A stretch of 64,000 nt of DNA from a virus: IMG/VR virus record IMGVR_UViG_3300036832_001138, positions 1 to 64,000 of that record; one strand, 5' to 3'. The translations under genes were made by a program, and so were the position numbers. The notes below the pieces were generated by a model that was not told where the DNA came from, searched no databases, and worked only from the letters and a program-made list of their open reading frames with translations. Below, piece by piece: positions 1-9,205 of the stretch. The number at the start of each line of letters is the position of its first letter. The first letter of the stretch is position 1.

Positions 1-2
1 CC

Positions 3-776
3 GCGGACACGCAGACAAACGAGTACAAGAATCAAACGCCGGTGCCGCTGATCGGCGCGATCGCAGGGCGACACGGCGTCGGCACAAAAACTCTCGGCAC
101 GATCCCGAGCTTCAAGGTCGACCGCTTTTCCGTGACGCCCGGCGAGAGCGCGCGCGAGGCAATCACCAAGATTGCCAACGCGGCCGGGGCTAAAATCAGC
201 GCGGATCAGAACGGAAATCTCGAACTTATTGGGACCGACGCTCAGGGCGGCTACGCCGAAGCGATCGAGGGCGTGAATATCCTGATCGGGCGCGAAACGA
301 TCACGTCGACGGAAACGCCGAAAAATCTTGCGACCGCGCAGCGACCCGGCAGCGATGATCAATCCGGTCCAGAAGTTGCGCACCAACAACATGCGCAAGG
401 CCAAGGCGGCGGCGGGCAGATGCAAACCAACATGTTCGCCCGCGTGCTCGGCGAAATCCCTTCGATGGGAATCGAACAACTCAAGCAACGCGCGCGGATC
501 GAGGATAACGTCGGCGATGCCAACTCGATCACGGTAACGCTGACGATGTTGGGATGGCAGAAGCCCAACGGCGGCTTGTGGTGGCCGATGGATATCGTAT
601 TCGTCGAATCGCCGATGCTGATCATGGATCGGCCCCTCATTCTCAAGGCGGTGACATATACGCAGGACGATCAGACCGGCACGCGCTCGACGATCGAGCT
701 TGTAAACATGACGGCGTTTGGCGGCGGTGCTGCACAAGCGTCTGGCGGCGGCGGTGGAGGCGGAGGCGAAGAATGA
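3..776 (+). CDS. Mu gpP-like baseplate hub protein, 5' truncated
   Basis: The frame is open to the left window edge, so only the C-terminal part (about 257 residues) is present. The block GWQKPNGGLWWPMDIVFV followed by a beta-rich stretch ending in STIELVNM is typical of the Mu gpP/gp44 baseplate hub family. That protein forms the trimeric hub at the base of a contractile tail. A Gln/Gly-rich insertion lies near residues 125-140 and the C-terminus is a glycine run. The stop overlaps the ATG of the gp45-like gene (ATGA), so the two are translationally coupled. Mu-like gp45, gp46, gp47 and gp48 relatives downstream support the call. Confidence 0.8.
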   Translation, partial: ADTQTNEYKNQTPVPLIGAIAGRHGVGTKTLGTIPSFKVDRFSVTPGESAREAITKIANAAGAKISADQNGNLELIGTDAQGGYAEAIEGVNILIGRETITSTETPKNLATAQRPGSDDQSGPEVAHQQHAQGQGGGGQMQTNMFARVLGEIPSMGIEQLKQRARIEDNVGDANSITVTLTMLGWQKPNGGLWWPMDIVFVESPMLIMDRPLILKAVTYTQDDQTGTRSTIELVNMTAFGGGAAQASGGGGGGGGEE

Positions 777-1711
777 CGTTGCGAACAACGGCGAAAGAAA
801 CCGGGCGGCGCGTGCAAACCTCGCAGGCGCGTTGCACGCTGCGCGATTTCGATGACGATCACGACATGATGGAAATCAAGGCGGCCGATGTGATGACATC
901 GGAAACGCCGACCAATTTCGAGCGCTGGCAATCGGTCGGAATGTCGGTCCACCCGATGCCGCAGGAGCAGGATCAGCAACAACAAGGCCAACAGGATCAG
1001 CAACAGCAAGATGGCGGCGGTGGCGGCGGCAACGGCGATCAAAACCCGTGGAACATGAAGCAGCCCAAGGGCCCGTCGGCCGAAGGGTTGATGATGTACC
1101 CCGGCGGCTCGCGCTCGCATCCGGTATGTGCCGGGATCGATGATCGGCGCGTGCGGCCGTATCAGACCAAGCCGGGCGAAGCGCTTTACTACTCGGCCGA
1201 TGGGTCCGGGCAGACAATGTATCACCGCGTTCGCGGCGACGGGAATGATGGGCTCTTTCTCCTGACGTGCGACGATCAGCAACAGAGCGGGCATGGCGTG
1301 CGCGGACGTGCGGGATCGGGCCAAGGTCCGCAGAAGCGCTACGTTTCCATTCGCCACGTGAACAAGAAAAAGCAGCAACGCAAATCAAAAAAGCTGCAAC
1401 AACAACAGCAACAGCAATACGACATGGAGCTATTTGCTGATCAGCAGCAGGAGTACAAGCACGAAGGCGATTCGGTGAACACCGAGACGCGGCACTACGC
1501 GGATCAGATCGGCTATTACGACGGTTCGACTCAGGTCGGCAATTACAAAAAGAGCGACAAAGAATGGTGCCACCACACTGGAGATCGTAGTCAGTCAACG
1601 CGCGCCGATCAGAATCACTCGCATATTAAATTCGCAGGCTCGCACTGTTGGATGGAGGGCGGCTGCTTTCATTCGGTGCCGTGGGTCTTGAAGCCCGATC
1701 CTTGCACGTGA
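773..1711 (+). CDS. Mu gp45-like baseplate assembly / spike protein
   Basis: About 312 residues; the start is the ATG overlapping the hub gene stop (ATGA), although the frame stays open upstream. The N-terminal part (MTLRTTAKETGRRVQ..) and its place right after the hub fit the Mu gp45 (GpV-type) spike/baseplate family. The protein is unusually rich in glutamine, with Q-runs near residues 63-80 and 205-215. Its C-terminus is rich in His and Cys (HHTGDRSQST..HSHIKFAGSHCW..), which suggests metal binding at a spike tip. Function comes from synteny and weak similarity. Confidence 0.65.
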   Translation: MTLRTTAKETGRRVQTSQARCTLRDFDDDHDMMEIKAADVMTSETPTNFERWQSVGMSVHPMPQEQDQQQQGQQDQQQQDGGGGGGNGDQNPWNMKQPKGPSAEGLMMYPGGSRSHPVCAGIDDRRVRPYQTKPGEALYYSADGSGQTMYHRVRGDGNDGLFLLTCDDQQQSGHGVRGRAGSGQGPQKRYVSIRHVNKKKQQRKSKKLQQQQQQQYDMELFADQQQEYKHEGDSVNTETRHYADQIGYYDGSTQVGNYKKSDKEWCHHTGDRSQSTRADQNHSHIKFAGSHCWMEGGCFHSVPWVLKPDPCT

Positions 1712-1712
1712 C

Positions 1713-2783
1713 ATGGGCCAGTGGTGGATTGCGCCGGGACACAATAACGGCACCGTCTGCATCGACGATGCCTTGCTTTACAACATTGATTGCTCGTCGG
1801 TCCCGGCCAACATCGATCTGATCTTTTGGTACGGCCAGAACGGCGAGATTCTTTATCAGGTTGGTGACCGGCCGCGCATCCGCGAGCCGTTCATCGATAT
1901 CACGCCGTATATCGCGATCTTCGACAAGTGGATGGTCGCGGCGGAAACGACCACACCGCCGCTCACATTGCCGCAATCGAAGTTCGTCAAAACGCAGGAA
2001 GTCGACGCACTGTTTGCTTCGAAGCGGCAGCTTCCGATGTCGTATCTCGGCTATCTTTGGGACGGCAGCGACGAAGCGACCGGCGCGATGTCGGATCAGA
2101 TCGCGGCCATCACCGCGCCGCCCGATCCCTCCGGCGCGATCAATTCGGCAACCGCCGCGCTGGCGACCAGCGTCAATCAGTCATTCGCTGCGCTGATTGG
2201 TAGCGTGAATTCTGCGCACTCGACGATCGAGAGCACGTCAGACGCGGCCAATGCCGCGCTCGCTGGTGGGTCCGGTGCTGGCTATGTCGTTGATGAGGTG
2301 AACTCGATCAACGATTCGTTTGCTGGCGATAATGCGACGGCCGTCAATAATATGCTGGCCGAATTACAGAGCGGCATCACCTACGCGATCTCGCAGCATG
2401 CGGTGCTGATCAACGGATTGCTGGCGGGCGGTGTTCCGCCGGGCACCGCGCTCGATGGCACGCAACCGACGTTTGCCGGAGCGAGCTTCACAGACGCGAC
2501 CAAGCCGTCGATCGTGAGCGTGCCGAGTGTTTCCGCGCCAGACGTTTCGGTACCGCCGGTTTCCGCCACGCCCGTGCCGCCGGTAGATGCGCCGAATATC
2601 TTGTGGCCTCCGATCGGCGCGCCTCCGGTGCCGCTCACCTACACGCAATTTACCACGTTGCTCGGGATGCTGACGCAACGCCGCAACGCGCTGCAAATCC
2701 AACGCACGAACCACAAGAACAACATCATAATTCTGACGACGATCGCGGCCGTCGTTGCTTACGACATTACGACGGGATGGTGA
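1713..2783 (+). CDS. Phage structural protein of unknown function
   Basis: 356 residues, starting directly after the previous stop. The N-terminus contains IFWYGQNGEILYQVGDR, a phrase resembling accessory tail proteins. Residues 145-240 are Ala/Ser-rich and probably helical. A Pro/Val-rich segment (PSVSAPDVSVPPVSATPVPP) precedes a hydrophobic C-terminal helix (IIILTTIAAVVAYDI) that could insert into a membrane or a hydrophobic tail lumen. The position between gp45-like and gp43-like genes suggests a tail or baseplate component. No family is recognised with confidence. Confidence 0.6.
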   Translation: MGQWWIAPGHNNGTVCIDDALLYNIDCSSVPANIDLIFWYGQNGEILYQVGDRPRIREPFIDITPYIAIFDKWMVAAETTTPPLTLPQSKFVKTQEVDALFASKRQLPMSYLGYLWDGSDEATGAMSDQIAAITAPPDPSGAINSATAALATSVNQSFAALIGSVNSAHSTIESTSDAANAALAGGSGAGYVVDEVNSINDSFAGDNATAVNNMLAELQSGITYAISQHAVLINGLLAGGVPPGTALDGTQPTFAGASFTDATKPSIVSVPSVSAPDVSVPPVSATPVPPVDAPNILWPPIGAPPVPLTYTQFTTLLGMLTQRRNALQIQRTNHKNNIIILTTIAAVVAYDITTGW

Positions 2784-2786
2784 GGT

Positions 2787-2813
2787 GGCGGCGGTGCTTG
2801 TGACACCGCCGCC
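2787..2813 (+). other. GC-rich hairpin after structural gene
   Basis: A perfect 10-bp inverted repeat (GGCGGCGGTG / CACCGCCGCC) with a 7-nt loop sits 3 nt after the upstream stop. No T-tract follows, so it looks like an RNA stability or processing hairpin rather than an intrinsic terminator. Confidence 0.5.
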
Positions 2814-2819
2814 GGAGAT

Positions 2820-2914
2820 GCGCCCGGCAGTCACCGTTTGGAGTTCACATCATTCCTGGCCGGGCGCGGCGGTCGCACGAACGCGATGGAGTTCAGAAGA
2901 ATAATGGCGACCGC
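2820..2914. repeat. Orphan TIGR-like A/B hairpin pair
   Basis: One A hairpin (edge GCGCCCGGC/GCCGGGCGC) abuts one B hairpin (edge GGCGGTCGC/GCGACCGC). Each has the exact geometry of the large arrays at 53.7-56.1 kb: A, 9 variable nt, TGGAGTTCA, 9 variable nt, T. Variable segments on the + strand are GTCACCGTT/CATCATTCC (A) and CGAACGCGA/GAAGAATAA (B). It fills the gap between two late genes and could encode two dual-spacer guides. Which strand is functional is not known. Confidence 0.85.
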
Positions 2915-2942
2915 AACGAGAGTGTAACCGAAAAAAGGGCCA

Positions 2943-4103
2943 ATGGCGAGAACACCCACACGAGTACCCGCATTTCCGACAACGCCGCCGGGCGCGGGCG
3001 TGCCGACGCGCGTACCGGGGCCGTCGCTTCCTCCCGTGGGTACGCGCTCGCCCACGCGCGTGCCCGCTGCGCCGCAGACCGCGCCGGGCAACGGCTTTCC
3101 CAATGCGGTGCGTATTCCGCAAACGTCGCCGGTCGGCCCGACCTACCCGGTGCACAGCCCGCCCGCGCCTACCGTCGGCTCGCGCTTCCCGGCGAATTCT
3201 CCGCCTCTGCCCATCGTGCCCGCGCGCTATCCCAACAGCGCGCGGCTGACGGCGGAGGCGGTGATCAGGGGGGCGAGCTTTCCCAATCGAAGCAGTCCGG
3301 GCATGGCGTTGCCGACGCCAACCGGGCAATTCCCCGATCACCCGACGGCGCAACTCCCGGCCCCGCCCGCGCAATTCCCCGACCGATTCGATCCGGGTAT
3401 GACGCTGCCGACGCCAGTCTCGCACTTCCGTCACTACAACAAGCCGGGTGAGCCGGGCTCGGGCGGGTTTGATCCCGCACCTGCGCCAAATCGGCGCTTC
3501 CCGACGCGGCATATCGATCCGCTCACGCGCATCCCGCGGTGGCGGCAACGGCTGCGTATCGCCTCATTCAAGGGGATTGAATTCTACGTCGAGCAACAAG
3601 GGCGCACGTCCGGCACGCGTACCGTCTTGCATCAATATCCGAAGCGCTCTGTGCCCTATGCCGAATCCATGGGACGCGAGGCGTTGCACTACGCGGTCAC
3701 CGGCTATCTGATCCAATCGCCGAACTGGCCGACGGGCGCGTCGTATTACGAGATGCTCTCGGATTATTCCGATCAGCGCGACAGCCTCGAAGCGGCGTTG
3801 ATGGACCCGGTGCCGGGCGAATTGCGTGATCCGCACACGCCGTATCTCGGCGTTGGTTACGCGCCGCTTCTGTTCATGTGTGAGAAGTACACGATCGTCG
3901 AGCAACGCGAGAAGGGCGGTTTTTGCTCGATCGAAATGAGCTTCGTCGAGGCTGGCGTCGCTGGCATGTCGATCCAAATGCAAGACACCGCTGGCGTCGT
4001 CGCCAACGCCGCGAACAACGCGAGCACTGCCGTAGCCGCGCAGGCTAATGCGCAACTCGGTGCCGTCAATCAACCCGGCGCTGCGCTCGCGTTTGAAGAA
4101 TAG
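2943..4103 (+). CDS. DNA circulation protein N-terminal family / Mu gp43-like tail protein
   Basis: 386 residues. Residues 1-190 are a Pro-rich low-complexity tract made of short degenerate repeats (TRVPAFPTTPP, TRVPGPSLPP and similar). From about residue 195 the DNA_circ_N signature appears: WRQRLRIASFKGIEFYVE, then RTVLHQYPKRSVPYAESMG and ALHYAVTGYLI, closing with IEMSFVEAG. In Mu-like phages this protein sits between tape measure and hub and takes part in tail assembly. The repeat-rich N-terminal extension is unusual for the family and may be a spacer or surface-exposed arm. Confidence 0.8.
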   Translation: MARTPTRVPAFPTTPPGAGVPTRVPGPSLPPVGTRSPTRVPAAPQTAPGNGFPNAVRIPQTSPVGPTYPVHSPPAPTVGSRFPANSPPLPIVPARYPNSARLTAEAVIRGASFPNRSSPGMALPTPTGQFPDHPTAQLPAPPAQFPDRFDPGMTLPTPVSHFRHYNKPGEPGSGGFDPAPAPNRRFPTRHIDPLTRIPRWRQRLRIASFKGIEFYVEQQGRTSGTRTVLHQYPKRSVPYAESMGREALHYAVTGYLIQSPNWPTGASYYEMLSDYSDQRDSLEAALMDPVPGELRDPHTPYLGVGYAPLLFMCEKYTIVEQREKGGFCSIEMSFVEAGVAGMSIQMQDTAGVVANAANNASTAVAAQANAQLGAVNQPGAALAFEE

Positions 4104-4158
4104 TTCTTCGTCGTTTCCCCGTTCCACATCGCCGTCAACGTGAAGGGAGGGCATATCA

Positions 4159-4539
4159 ATGCCTGGAAAATGCAATAGCTATGTTCTCGACAACGGCTTG
4201 GTCGCGTTGAAGGCGGCTGCAACGCACATCTATATTTGCAGTCAGGAGCCCGTGGATTACACGACGGCAACGACCACCTACGCGCTTGGCAACAAAAACT
4301 TCGGCGCGGGCGCGGTGCTCACCGGCCCGGTCGATCGCACGCCGAATGGTCGCAAGGTCACGACCAACGCCGTTACCGATGGCAACGTGACCGGCAGCGG
4401 CAATGCCGCACGATGGGCGATTGTCGATGCTGCGAACTCGCGGCTCTTGGTCGACAACGATCTCGCCGCATCGCAGCCCGTGACCGCCGGAAACGTATTC
4501 AGCTTGCCCGGATTTGATTTCGGCATCCCTGGTTCGTAA
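4159..4539 (+). CDS. Small virion-associated protein, unknown
   Basis: 126 residues with a good ribosome binding site (GAAGGGAGGG, then ATG). It has no signal peptide or membrane segment, is rich in Ala, Thr, Asn and Val, and looks all-beta (VLTGPVDRTPNGRKV, RLLVDNDLAASQPVTAGNVF). It leads the block of three paralogous structural genes, so a tail or decoration role is likely. Function is inferred only from position. Confidence 0.6.
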   Translation: MPGKCNSYVLDNGLVALKAAATHIYICSQEPVDYTTATTTYALGNKNFGAGAVLTGPVDRTPNGRKVTTNAVTDGNVTGSGNAARWAIVDAANSRLLVDNDLAASQPVTAGNVFSLPGFDFGIPGS

Positions 4540-4561
4540 ACGCGACTAAGGGAGCGCGGCG

Positions 4562-5431
4562 ATGGTCGCCAAGCTCATCAGGCACAAGTTTCAATCGGCC
4601 GTCGCTGACGGTACCGATGCGACGCTCGTGCGACCGTCTGTCTGGAACGGTGATGCGCATGATTTCAAGCTCGGCGGGCGCACCGTCGTGGTGTTGACGG
4701 ATACGATTGTCAACGCCGACGAATGGAGCCTGATCAAATACAATCGTCCTGGTCAAAATATAGCCGTTTCGCTCGCCGCGCCTGACGCTAACAATTTTCA
4801 GGCGGGATGGACGACATTCCTGCGCAACATCAACTCAGGCATCGCCACCATCACGACTCCGGCCTTGATCCAATTTGGCATGGGATCAATCAGTTCGCTC
4901 AATCTTCGTCAGGGAGAAGATTTGATCCTGACATCGGATGGCACGAATTACGACGTGCTGTGGTCATCGGGCTCGCTATTTGCGCGGGCGGGACAAATAC
5001 CGGGGACGGCGACAAACGACAACGCGGCGGCGGGCAATGTCGGCGAGTTTCTGTTCTCCGTTGTCCCAAGCGGTTCAGGGCCGGGTCTTGTTAGCAGCAC
5101 TGCGGTGGCCGTCGCTGGTGTCAATCTCACGCCGGGGGATTGGGACGTGCAGGCCATGATTGGGTTTGTTGGCGGCGCTGCGACGCAGGTGGCCTATGCG
5201 ATTGGTTCGCTATCAACGGCGCAGGGTGGGATAACGGGCGGCTATGGTTCGGTGTGGCAGGCGTATTACAACGCCGGGCCATTCAGTTCTATCGGCAGCA
5301 TCATGCTGCCGATATCGTCAGTACGATATACCCCCACTAGCACGACAACCGTTTGGTTGAACGCGCAGGTGGGCTTTACTCCTGGCTCAGTCAGCGCCTT
5401 CGGCACCATCCGCGCGCGCAGGGTGCGCTGA
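4562..5431 (+). CDS. Structural protein, paralog 1 of 3
   Basis: 289 residues opening with LIRHKFQSAVADGTDATLVRPSVWNGDAHDF. It shares with the next two genes the blocks EWSLIKYNR, DANNFQAGW, LRQGEDLILTSDGTNYD, GQIPGT.NDNAA.GNVGE and a C-terminal RARRVR. The last block and the beta-rich C-terminal half suggest a trimeric fibre or tip protein. Its stop overlaps the ATG of paralog 2 (TGATG). Function is unknown; the tandem triplication within the tail module suggests a host-contact or decoration role. Confidence 0.65.
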   Translation: MVAKLIRHKFQSAVADGTDATLVRPSVWNGDAHDFKLGGRTVVVLTDTIVNADEWSLIKYNRPGQNIAVSLAAPDANNFQAGWTTFLRNINSGIATITTPALIQFGMGSISSLNLRQGEDLILTSDGTNYDVLWSSGSLFARAGQIPGTATNDNAAAGNVGEFLFSVVPSGSGPGLVSSTAVAVAGVNLTPGDWDVQAMIGFVGGAATQVAYAIGSLSTAQGGITGGYGSVWQAYYNAGPFSSIGSIMLPISSVRYTPTSTTTVWLNAQVGFTPGSVSAFGTIRARRVR

Positions 5432-6288
5432 TGGCAAAACTGTTCAAACATAAGTTTCAGTTGGCCGTCGCGGACGGTGCTGATGCGACACTTGTGCGTC
5501 CATCGACCTGGAACGGCGATGCACATGACTTCAAGCTTGGCGGGCGCACGGTAACGGCGGCGACGGACACGATTGTCACCACCGACGAATGGAGCCTGAT
5601 CAAATACAATCGCGCTACACCCATATCAGTCAGCATGGGGCCGATAGATGCCAACAATTTTCAGGCAGGTTGGGTGACGTTTGTACGCAATCTCGGTGCG
5701 GGAGTTCTGCAAATCAGCGGTACAGGCGGCGTCAACAATGGTTTTGGAAACGCCTCCCCCCTAAGACTTGAGCAAGGTGAAGATGCGATTATCACTTCGG
5801 ATGGCGCGAATTTTGATGCGCTTTGTTCGTCTGGCTCGCTGTGGACGCGCGCGGGCCAGATACCGGGGACGCTAACCAACGACAACGCGGCGGCAGGGAA
5901 TGTCGGCGAGTTTTTGATAGCGACGAGCGGCAGTGGTGCGCTGGTAACCGATACTCCGTTTGCGCTGATAAGTATCACGCTAACAGCAGGAGATTGGGAC
6001 ATTGAGGGGACCGCGACATTTTCCGGCAGTGGGGCAACCCCGGTGAACTATTTGATAACCGCAGTTAACACCGTAGCAAACCAAGTGCATCAGGGACTCG
6101 GTTCGCATTGGCAGACGTTTTGGGGCCAGACGCCATTCAACGTTGTAGGCAACGTGGTTTTGCCGATCAGCAAATGGCGGCTCAGTATTGCGTCTGGCAC
6201 GCAGCCCGTTTATGTGAACGTACAGGCGGGCTTTACTCCGGGCGCAATCAATGCCGTAGGCACTATCCGCGCGCGCAGGGCACGCTGA
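5431..6288 (+). CDS. Structural protein, paralog 2 of 3
   Basis: 285 residues, from the ATG overlapping the previous stop (MAKLFKHKFQLAVADGADAT). It is very similar to paralog 1 over the first 180 residues and diverges in the C-terminal half (about residues 180-270) before ending in the same TIRARRAR tail. Conserved N-terminal attachment and variable C-terminal regions are typical of receptor-binding or decoration proteins. It is coupled to paralog 3 by TGATG. Confidence 0.65.
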   Translation: MAKLFKHKFQLAVADGADATLVRPSTWNGDAHDFKLGGRTVTAATDTIVTTDEWSLIKYNRATPISVSMGPIDANNFQAGWVTFVRNLGAGVLQISGTGGVNNGFGNASPLRLEQGEDAIITSDGANFDALCSSGSLWTRAGQIPGTLTNDNAAAGNVGEFLIATSGSGALVTDTPFALISITLTAGDWDIEGTATFSGSGATPVNYLITAVNTVANQVHQGLGSHWQTFWGQTPFNVVGNVVLPISKWRLSIASGTQPVYVNVQAGFTPGAINAVGTIRARRAR

Positions 6289-7169
6289 TGGTAGCAAAGA
6301 TTTTCAAGCACAAGTTTCAGTCAGCGATTGCGGATGGCGCTGATGCGACGCTCGTGCGGCCGCAGGCGAATTGGAATCTCGACGATCATGATTGGCGATT
6401 TGGCAGCCGCACGGTCACGGCGGCGACCGATGCTATCGTCAATGCCGATGAAATGAGCCTGATCAAATACAACAGGTCATCGGCAATCGCTGTTTCCATC
6501 GCGTCGCCGGATGCCAATAACTTTGTACCCGGATGGCTCACGTTCGTGCGCAACATCGGTGTGGGCTTGGTCACGATCACGGCCGCTGGCACAGCAGTGT
6601 TTAATCGTGGATTGGATTCATCAAGCTTTCTCTACCTTCGTCAAGGCGAGGATGCATTCATCATATCTGACGGCACGAATTACGATGCAATCGTTCGGTC
6701 CGGCTCGCTGTTCAATCGACGCGGCCAGATTCCAGGGACGACAGGAAACGACAACGCGGCGACGGGGAATGTCGGCAACACTCTTAGCGCTTCCAACGGG
6801 CCGTTCGGACTCACGTCAAATGTAATTACCAGCACTAATGCATTCTCTTTAGGCCCCGGCGATTGGGATTGTGATGCAACGATGTCATTCAGCACGGTAT
6901 CGGGCAATGAGCCAAACACCTACGTCGATTATATTACTGGTTTTTTCAATCTCGATACTTATGGCCAAGGATATGGACAGCAGCAATTTGCGGTGCCCTT
7001 GTTTCACAGCCAGCCTTTTCTCTTTATTAACAGCCTTGGGTTCGTGCTACCGACCGCACGAGTTTTGGTGCCAGTTGGCGCGACTTCCGGCGTGTTTATG
7101 GCCGCGCAGGCTGGCTTTGCTGGCCCCTTACAATTCACTTGGTACGCGTCATATCGGCGGGTTCGCTGA
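6288..7169 (+). CDS. Structural protein, paralog 3 of 3
   Basis: 293 residues starting MVAKIFKHKFQSAIADGADAT. It keeps the shared blocks (EMSLIKYNR, DANNFVPGW, LRQGEDAFIISDGTNYD, GQIPGTTGNDNAATGNVG) but has the most divergent C-terminal half, with Asp/Tyr/Gln-rich stretches, ending YRRVR. The stop overlaps the ATG of the LGSPSF-repeat gene. Read with its neighbours this is recent tandem duplication plus divergence. Confidence 0.65.
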   Translation: MVAKIFKHKFQSAIADGADATLVRPQANWNLDDHDWRFGSRTVTAATDAIVNADEMSLIKYNRSSAIAVSIASPDANNFVPGWLTFVRNIGVGLVTITAAGTAVFNRGLDSSSFLYLRQGEDAFIISDGTNYDAIVRSGSLFNRRGQIPGTTGNDNAATGNVGNTLSASNGPFGLTSNVITSTNAFSLGPGDWDCDATMSFSTVSGNEPNTYVDYITGFFNLDTYGQGYGQQQFAVPLFHSQPFLFINSLGFVLPTARVLVPVGATSGVFMAAQAGFAGPLQFTWYASYRRVR

Positions 7170-8674
7170 TGTCCGGCCCGACTGCATTCCAACCTAATGC
7201 CTTTCAGGCGAATGCGTTTCAGACCGCCGTCCCGCTGACGGTTAATGCCTATTCGCTCGGCGCGCTGCAAATCGGCATCCCATCGCTGACGGTCAAGCGC
7301 GTTCTGTCCGCCAACGCCTACTCGCTCGGCTCGCCCGCCTTCGCCGCGCCGCCGCTCAAAGCGGTTGTTATCTTCACGGCCCCCGTGGCGTACTCGCTCG
7401 GTTCGCCGAGCTTCGCCAAACCGGCTCTATTTAGCTGGACGCGGATCGTCGCGGGCGATTACTCGCTCGGCTCGCCGAGCTTTGCGACGCCGCCGCTCAC
7501 GCGCATTGTCGTCTTCGGCAAGCCCGCGGCGTATTCGCTCGGCTCGCCCGCATTTGCCACACCGGCTCTGAAAATTATCGGCTTCGCATTTCATGCGAAC
7601 CCGTATTCGCTCGGCTCGCCGTCATTCGCATCGCCGTTTGTCCGCTTCACGCAAAAGTTCACGGCGCGATCGCTCACGCTCGGATCGCCGACATTTGCCA
7701 CGCCGCAACTGACGCAAACGCATCGGTTCTTTACCAACACGATGGCGCTCGGCTCGCCGAGCTTCGACCGACCAAGCGTCAGGATGAACTATCGCCTTGT
7801 ACCGGCGGCGTTCGATGTCGGCAGTCTCGACATTGCGTCGACCCCGCCCGTGCTTGAGATCACCACGCTATTCAAAGCGAATGCCTATTCGCTCGGTAGC
7901 CCGAGCTTCGGCTTCCCGCGGTTGCAAACGCAAGCCGTCACGCCGCCATGGCCGCCGAGCTATTTGACTCAAGTTGAGTCAGCGACCGATCTGCTCGTTG
8001 GCTTCGTCAACGCGGTGTTGCGCAGCATACCCGACACCTCGACTGACGTTGCGCAAACCGCGTTGCAGCTTGGGGCACAACTTCGTGCCAATGCGACCAA
8101 CATCATTCGCGGCAATACGCTTGGCACGCTACTCAATAACTTCCTGCTCGCGGCTGATGCTGCGGGCGCAACCTATGGCGGTATCGAGGAAGCGCGCAAA
8201 TATCTGATGAGCTTTAGCGGAAGCCCGCAAGTGTTTACGCAAATCGTCATGCGCTCGGCGCTCGTGATGACGCTTGGCCTCGAAAGCAAAATCATTTCGC
8301 GCATGACATTCTCGACGCAAGCGCAAGCGCAAACAATGGTCATGGCCGTGCAGACGATGTTTGATGACGCCAAGGCGATCGGGATCGATACCATCGATGC
8401 GCTGGTTTATGAAAACCTGATTGCGTTGGCCGGTGCAATCATGAACCACCTCGCGACGACGGCATTGCAGCTTCCGCGCTACGTGGAATATCGCAGCGGC
8501 CTACCGATGCCGAGCCTTTATCTCGCCAATCGCGTCTACGGCGACGCCAGCCGGTTCGAAGAAATCGAGCGCGAGAACGGCGTGATTAATCCCGCATTCT
8601 GTCCGCGCACATTGCGCGTCTTGTCGGATGCGGAAATCGTTCCGCTACCGGGAGGGCCCTACCGGGCAAGCTGA
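7169..8674 (+). CDS. LGSPSF-repeat structural protein
   Basis: 502 residues. The first 250 consist of about ten copies of a roughly 28-residue repeat centred on AYSLGSPSFATPPL with a hydrophobic/aromatic spacer. Residues 260-500 are non-repetitive and helical (SATDLLVGFVNAVLRSIPDT, TALQLGAQLRANATN), ending in MPSLYLANRVYGDASRF. This combination of a beta-repeat shaft and a globular C-terminal domain fits an elongated tail or baseplate protein. The start is the ATG overlapping the previous stop; translation upstream of it is unlikely. Exact role is unknown. Confidence 0.65.
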   Translation: MSGPTAFQPNAFQANAFQTAVPLTVNAYSLGALQIGIPSLTVKRVLSANAYSLGSPAFAAPPLKAVVIFTAPVAYSLGSPSFAKPALFSWTRIVAGDYSLGSPSFATPPLTRIVVFGKPAAYSLGSPAFATPALKIIGFAFHANPYSLGSPSFASPFVRFTQKFTARSLTLGSPTFATPQLTQTHRFFTNTMALGSPSFDRPSVRMNYRLVPAAFDVGSLDIASTPPVLEITTLFKANAYSLGSPSFGFPRLQTQAVTPPWPPSYLTQVESATDLLVGFVNAVLRSIPDTSTDVAQTALQLGAQLRANATNIIRGNTLGTLLNNFLLAADAAGATYGGIEEARKYLMSFSGSPQVFTQIVMRSALVMTLGLESKIISRMTFSTQAQAQTMVMAVQTMFDDAKAIGIDTIDALVYENLIALAGAIMNHLATTALQLPRYVEYRSGLPMPSLYLANRVYGDASRFEEIERENGVINPAFCPRTLRVLSDAEIVPLPGGPYRAS

Positions 8675-8677
8675 TCG

Positions 8678-9205
8678 ATGGCCGATGTTCGAATAATCAG
8701 TAAGTTCGATTGGCGCGAGACAATCGCCGATTGGCAGCTATTGCAAAATGGGCTGCTCGACGAACGCGAGGAACTTGCGAATTATGTCAAGGTCGCGCTG
8801 ATGACCAATCGGCTTTCCGAGCCGACGGAAATCAGGCCAGACCCGGATTCTGACGATCGCAACGGATGGTGGGGCGATTATCAGGCGCAAGAGATTCACC
8901 GCGGCTGGCCGATCGGTTGCAAAAATTGGCTGCTCACCCGCGCCAAGATCAACGACGCGCCATCCATGGAAGGTGCAACCGTCGTGCGTGCGGAAATGTA
9001 TACGCGCGAAGCGTTGCAACCGCTAATCGACATGAGACTGTGCACCGCGATCGATGTGAAGGCCGCACGCGTCGGCGTAGATCGCATCGATGTTGGCGTT
9101 GTCGTTTATCGCGGCAACATGCCGGAGGTCGCGCTCCTATTCCAAGACCTTTGGAACAAGATGCGCGTCGAACCGGTGCTCTCGCCGTATGGAGGTTCAG
9201 TATAA
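8678..9205 (+). CDS. Mu gp46-like baseplate protein
   Basis: 175 residues with the GP46 family hallmark DDRNGWWGDY, followed by the CKNWLLTRAKI block that corresponds to the usual GSRLWLLxR motif. Gp46 is a wedge-associated baseplate component of Mu-like contractile tails. It is placed directly before the gp47-like gene with no intergenic gap, as in Mu. Confidence 0.85.
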   Translation: MADVRIISKFDWRETIADWQLLQNGLLDEREELANYVKVALMTNRLSEPTEIRPDPDSDDRNGWWGDYQAQEIHRGWPIGCKNWLLTRAKINDAPSMEGATVVRAEMYTREALQPLIDMRLCTAIDVKAARVGVDRIDVGVVVYRGNMPEVALLFQDLWNKMRVEPVLSPYGGSV

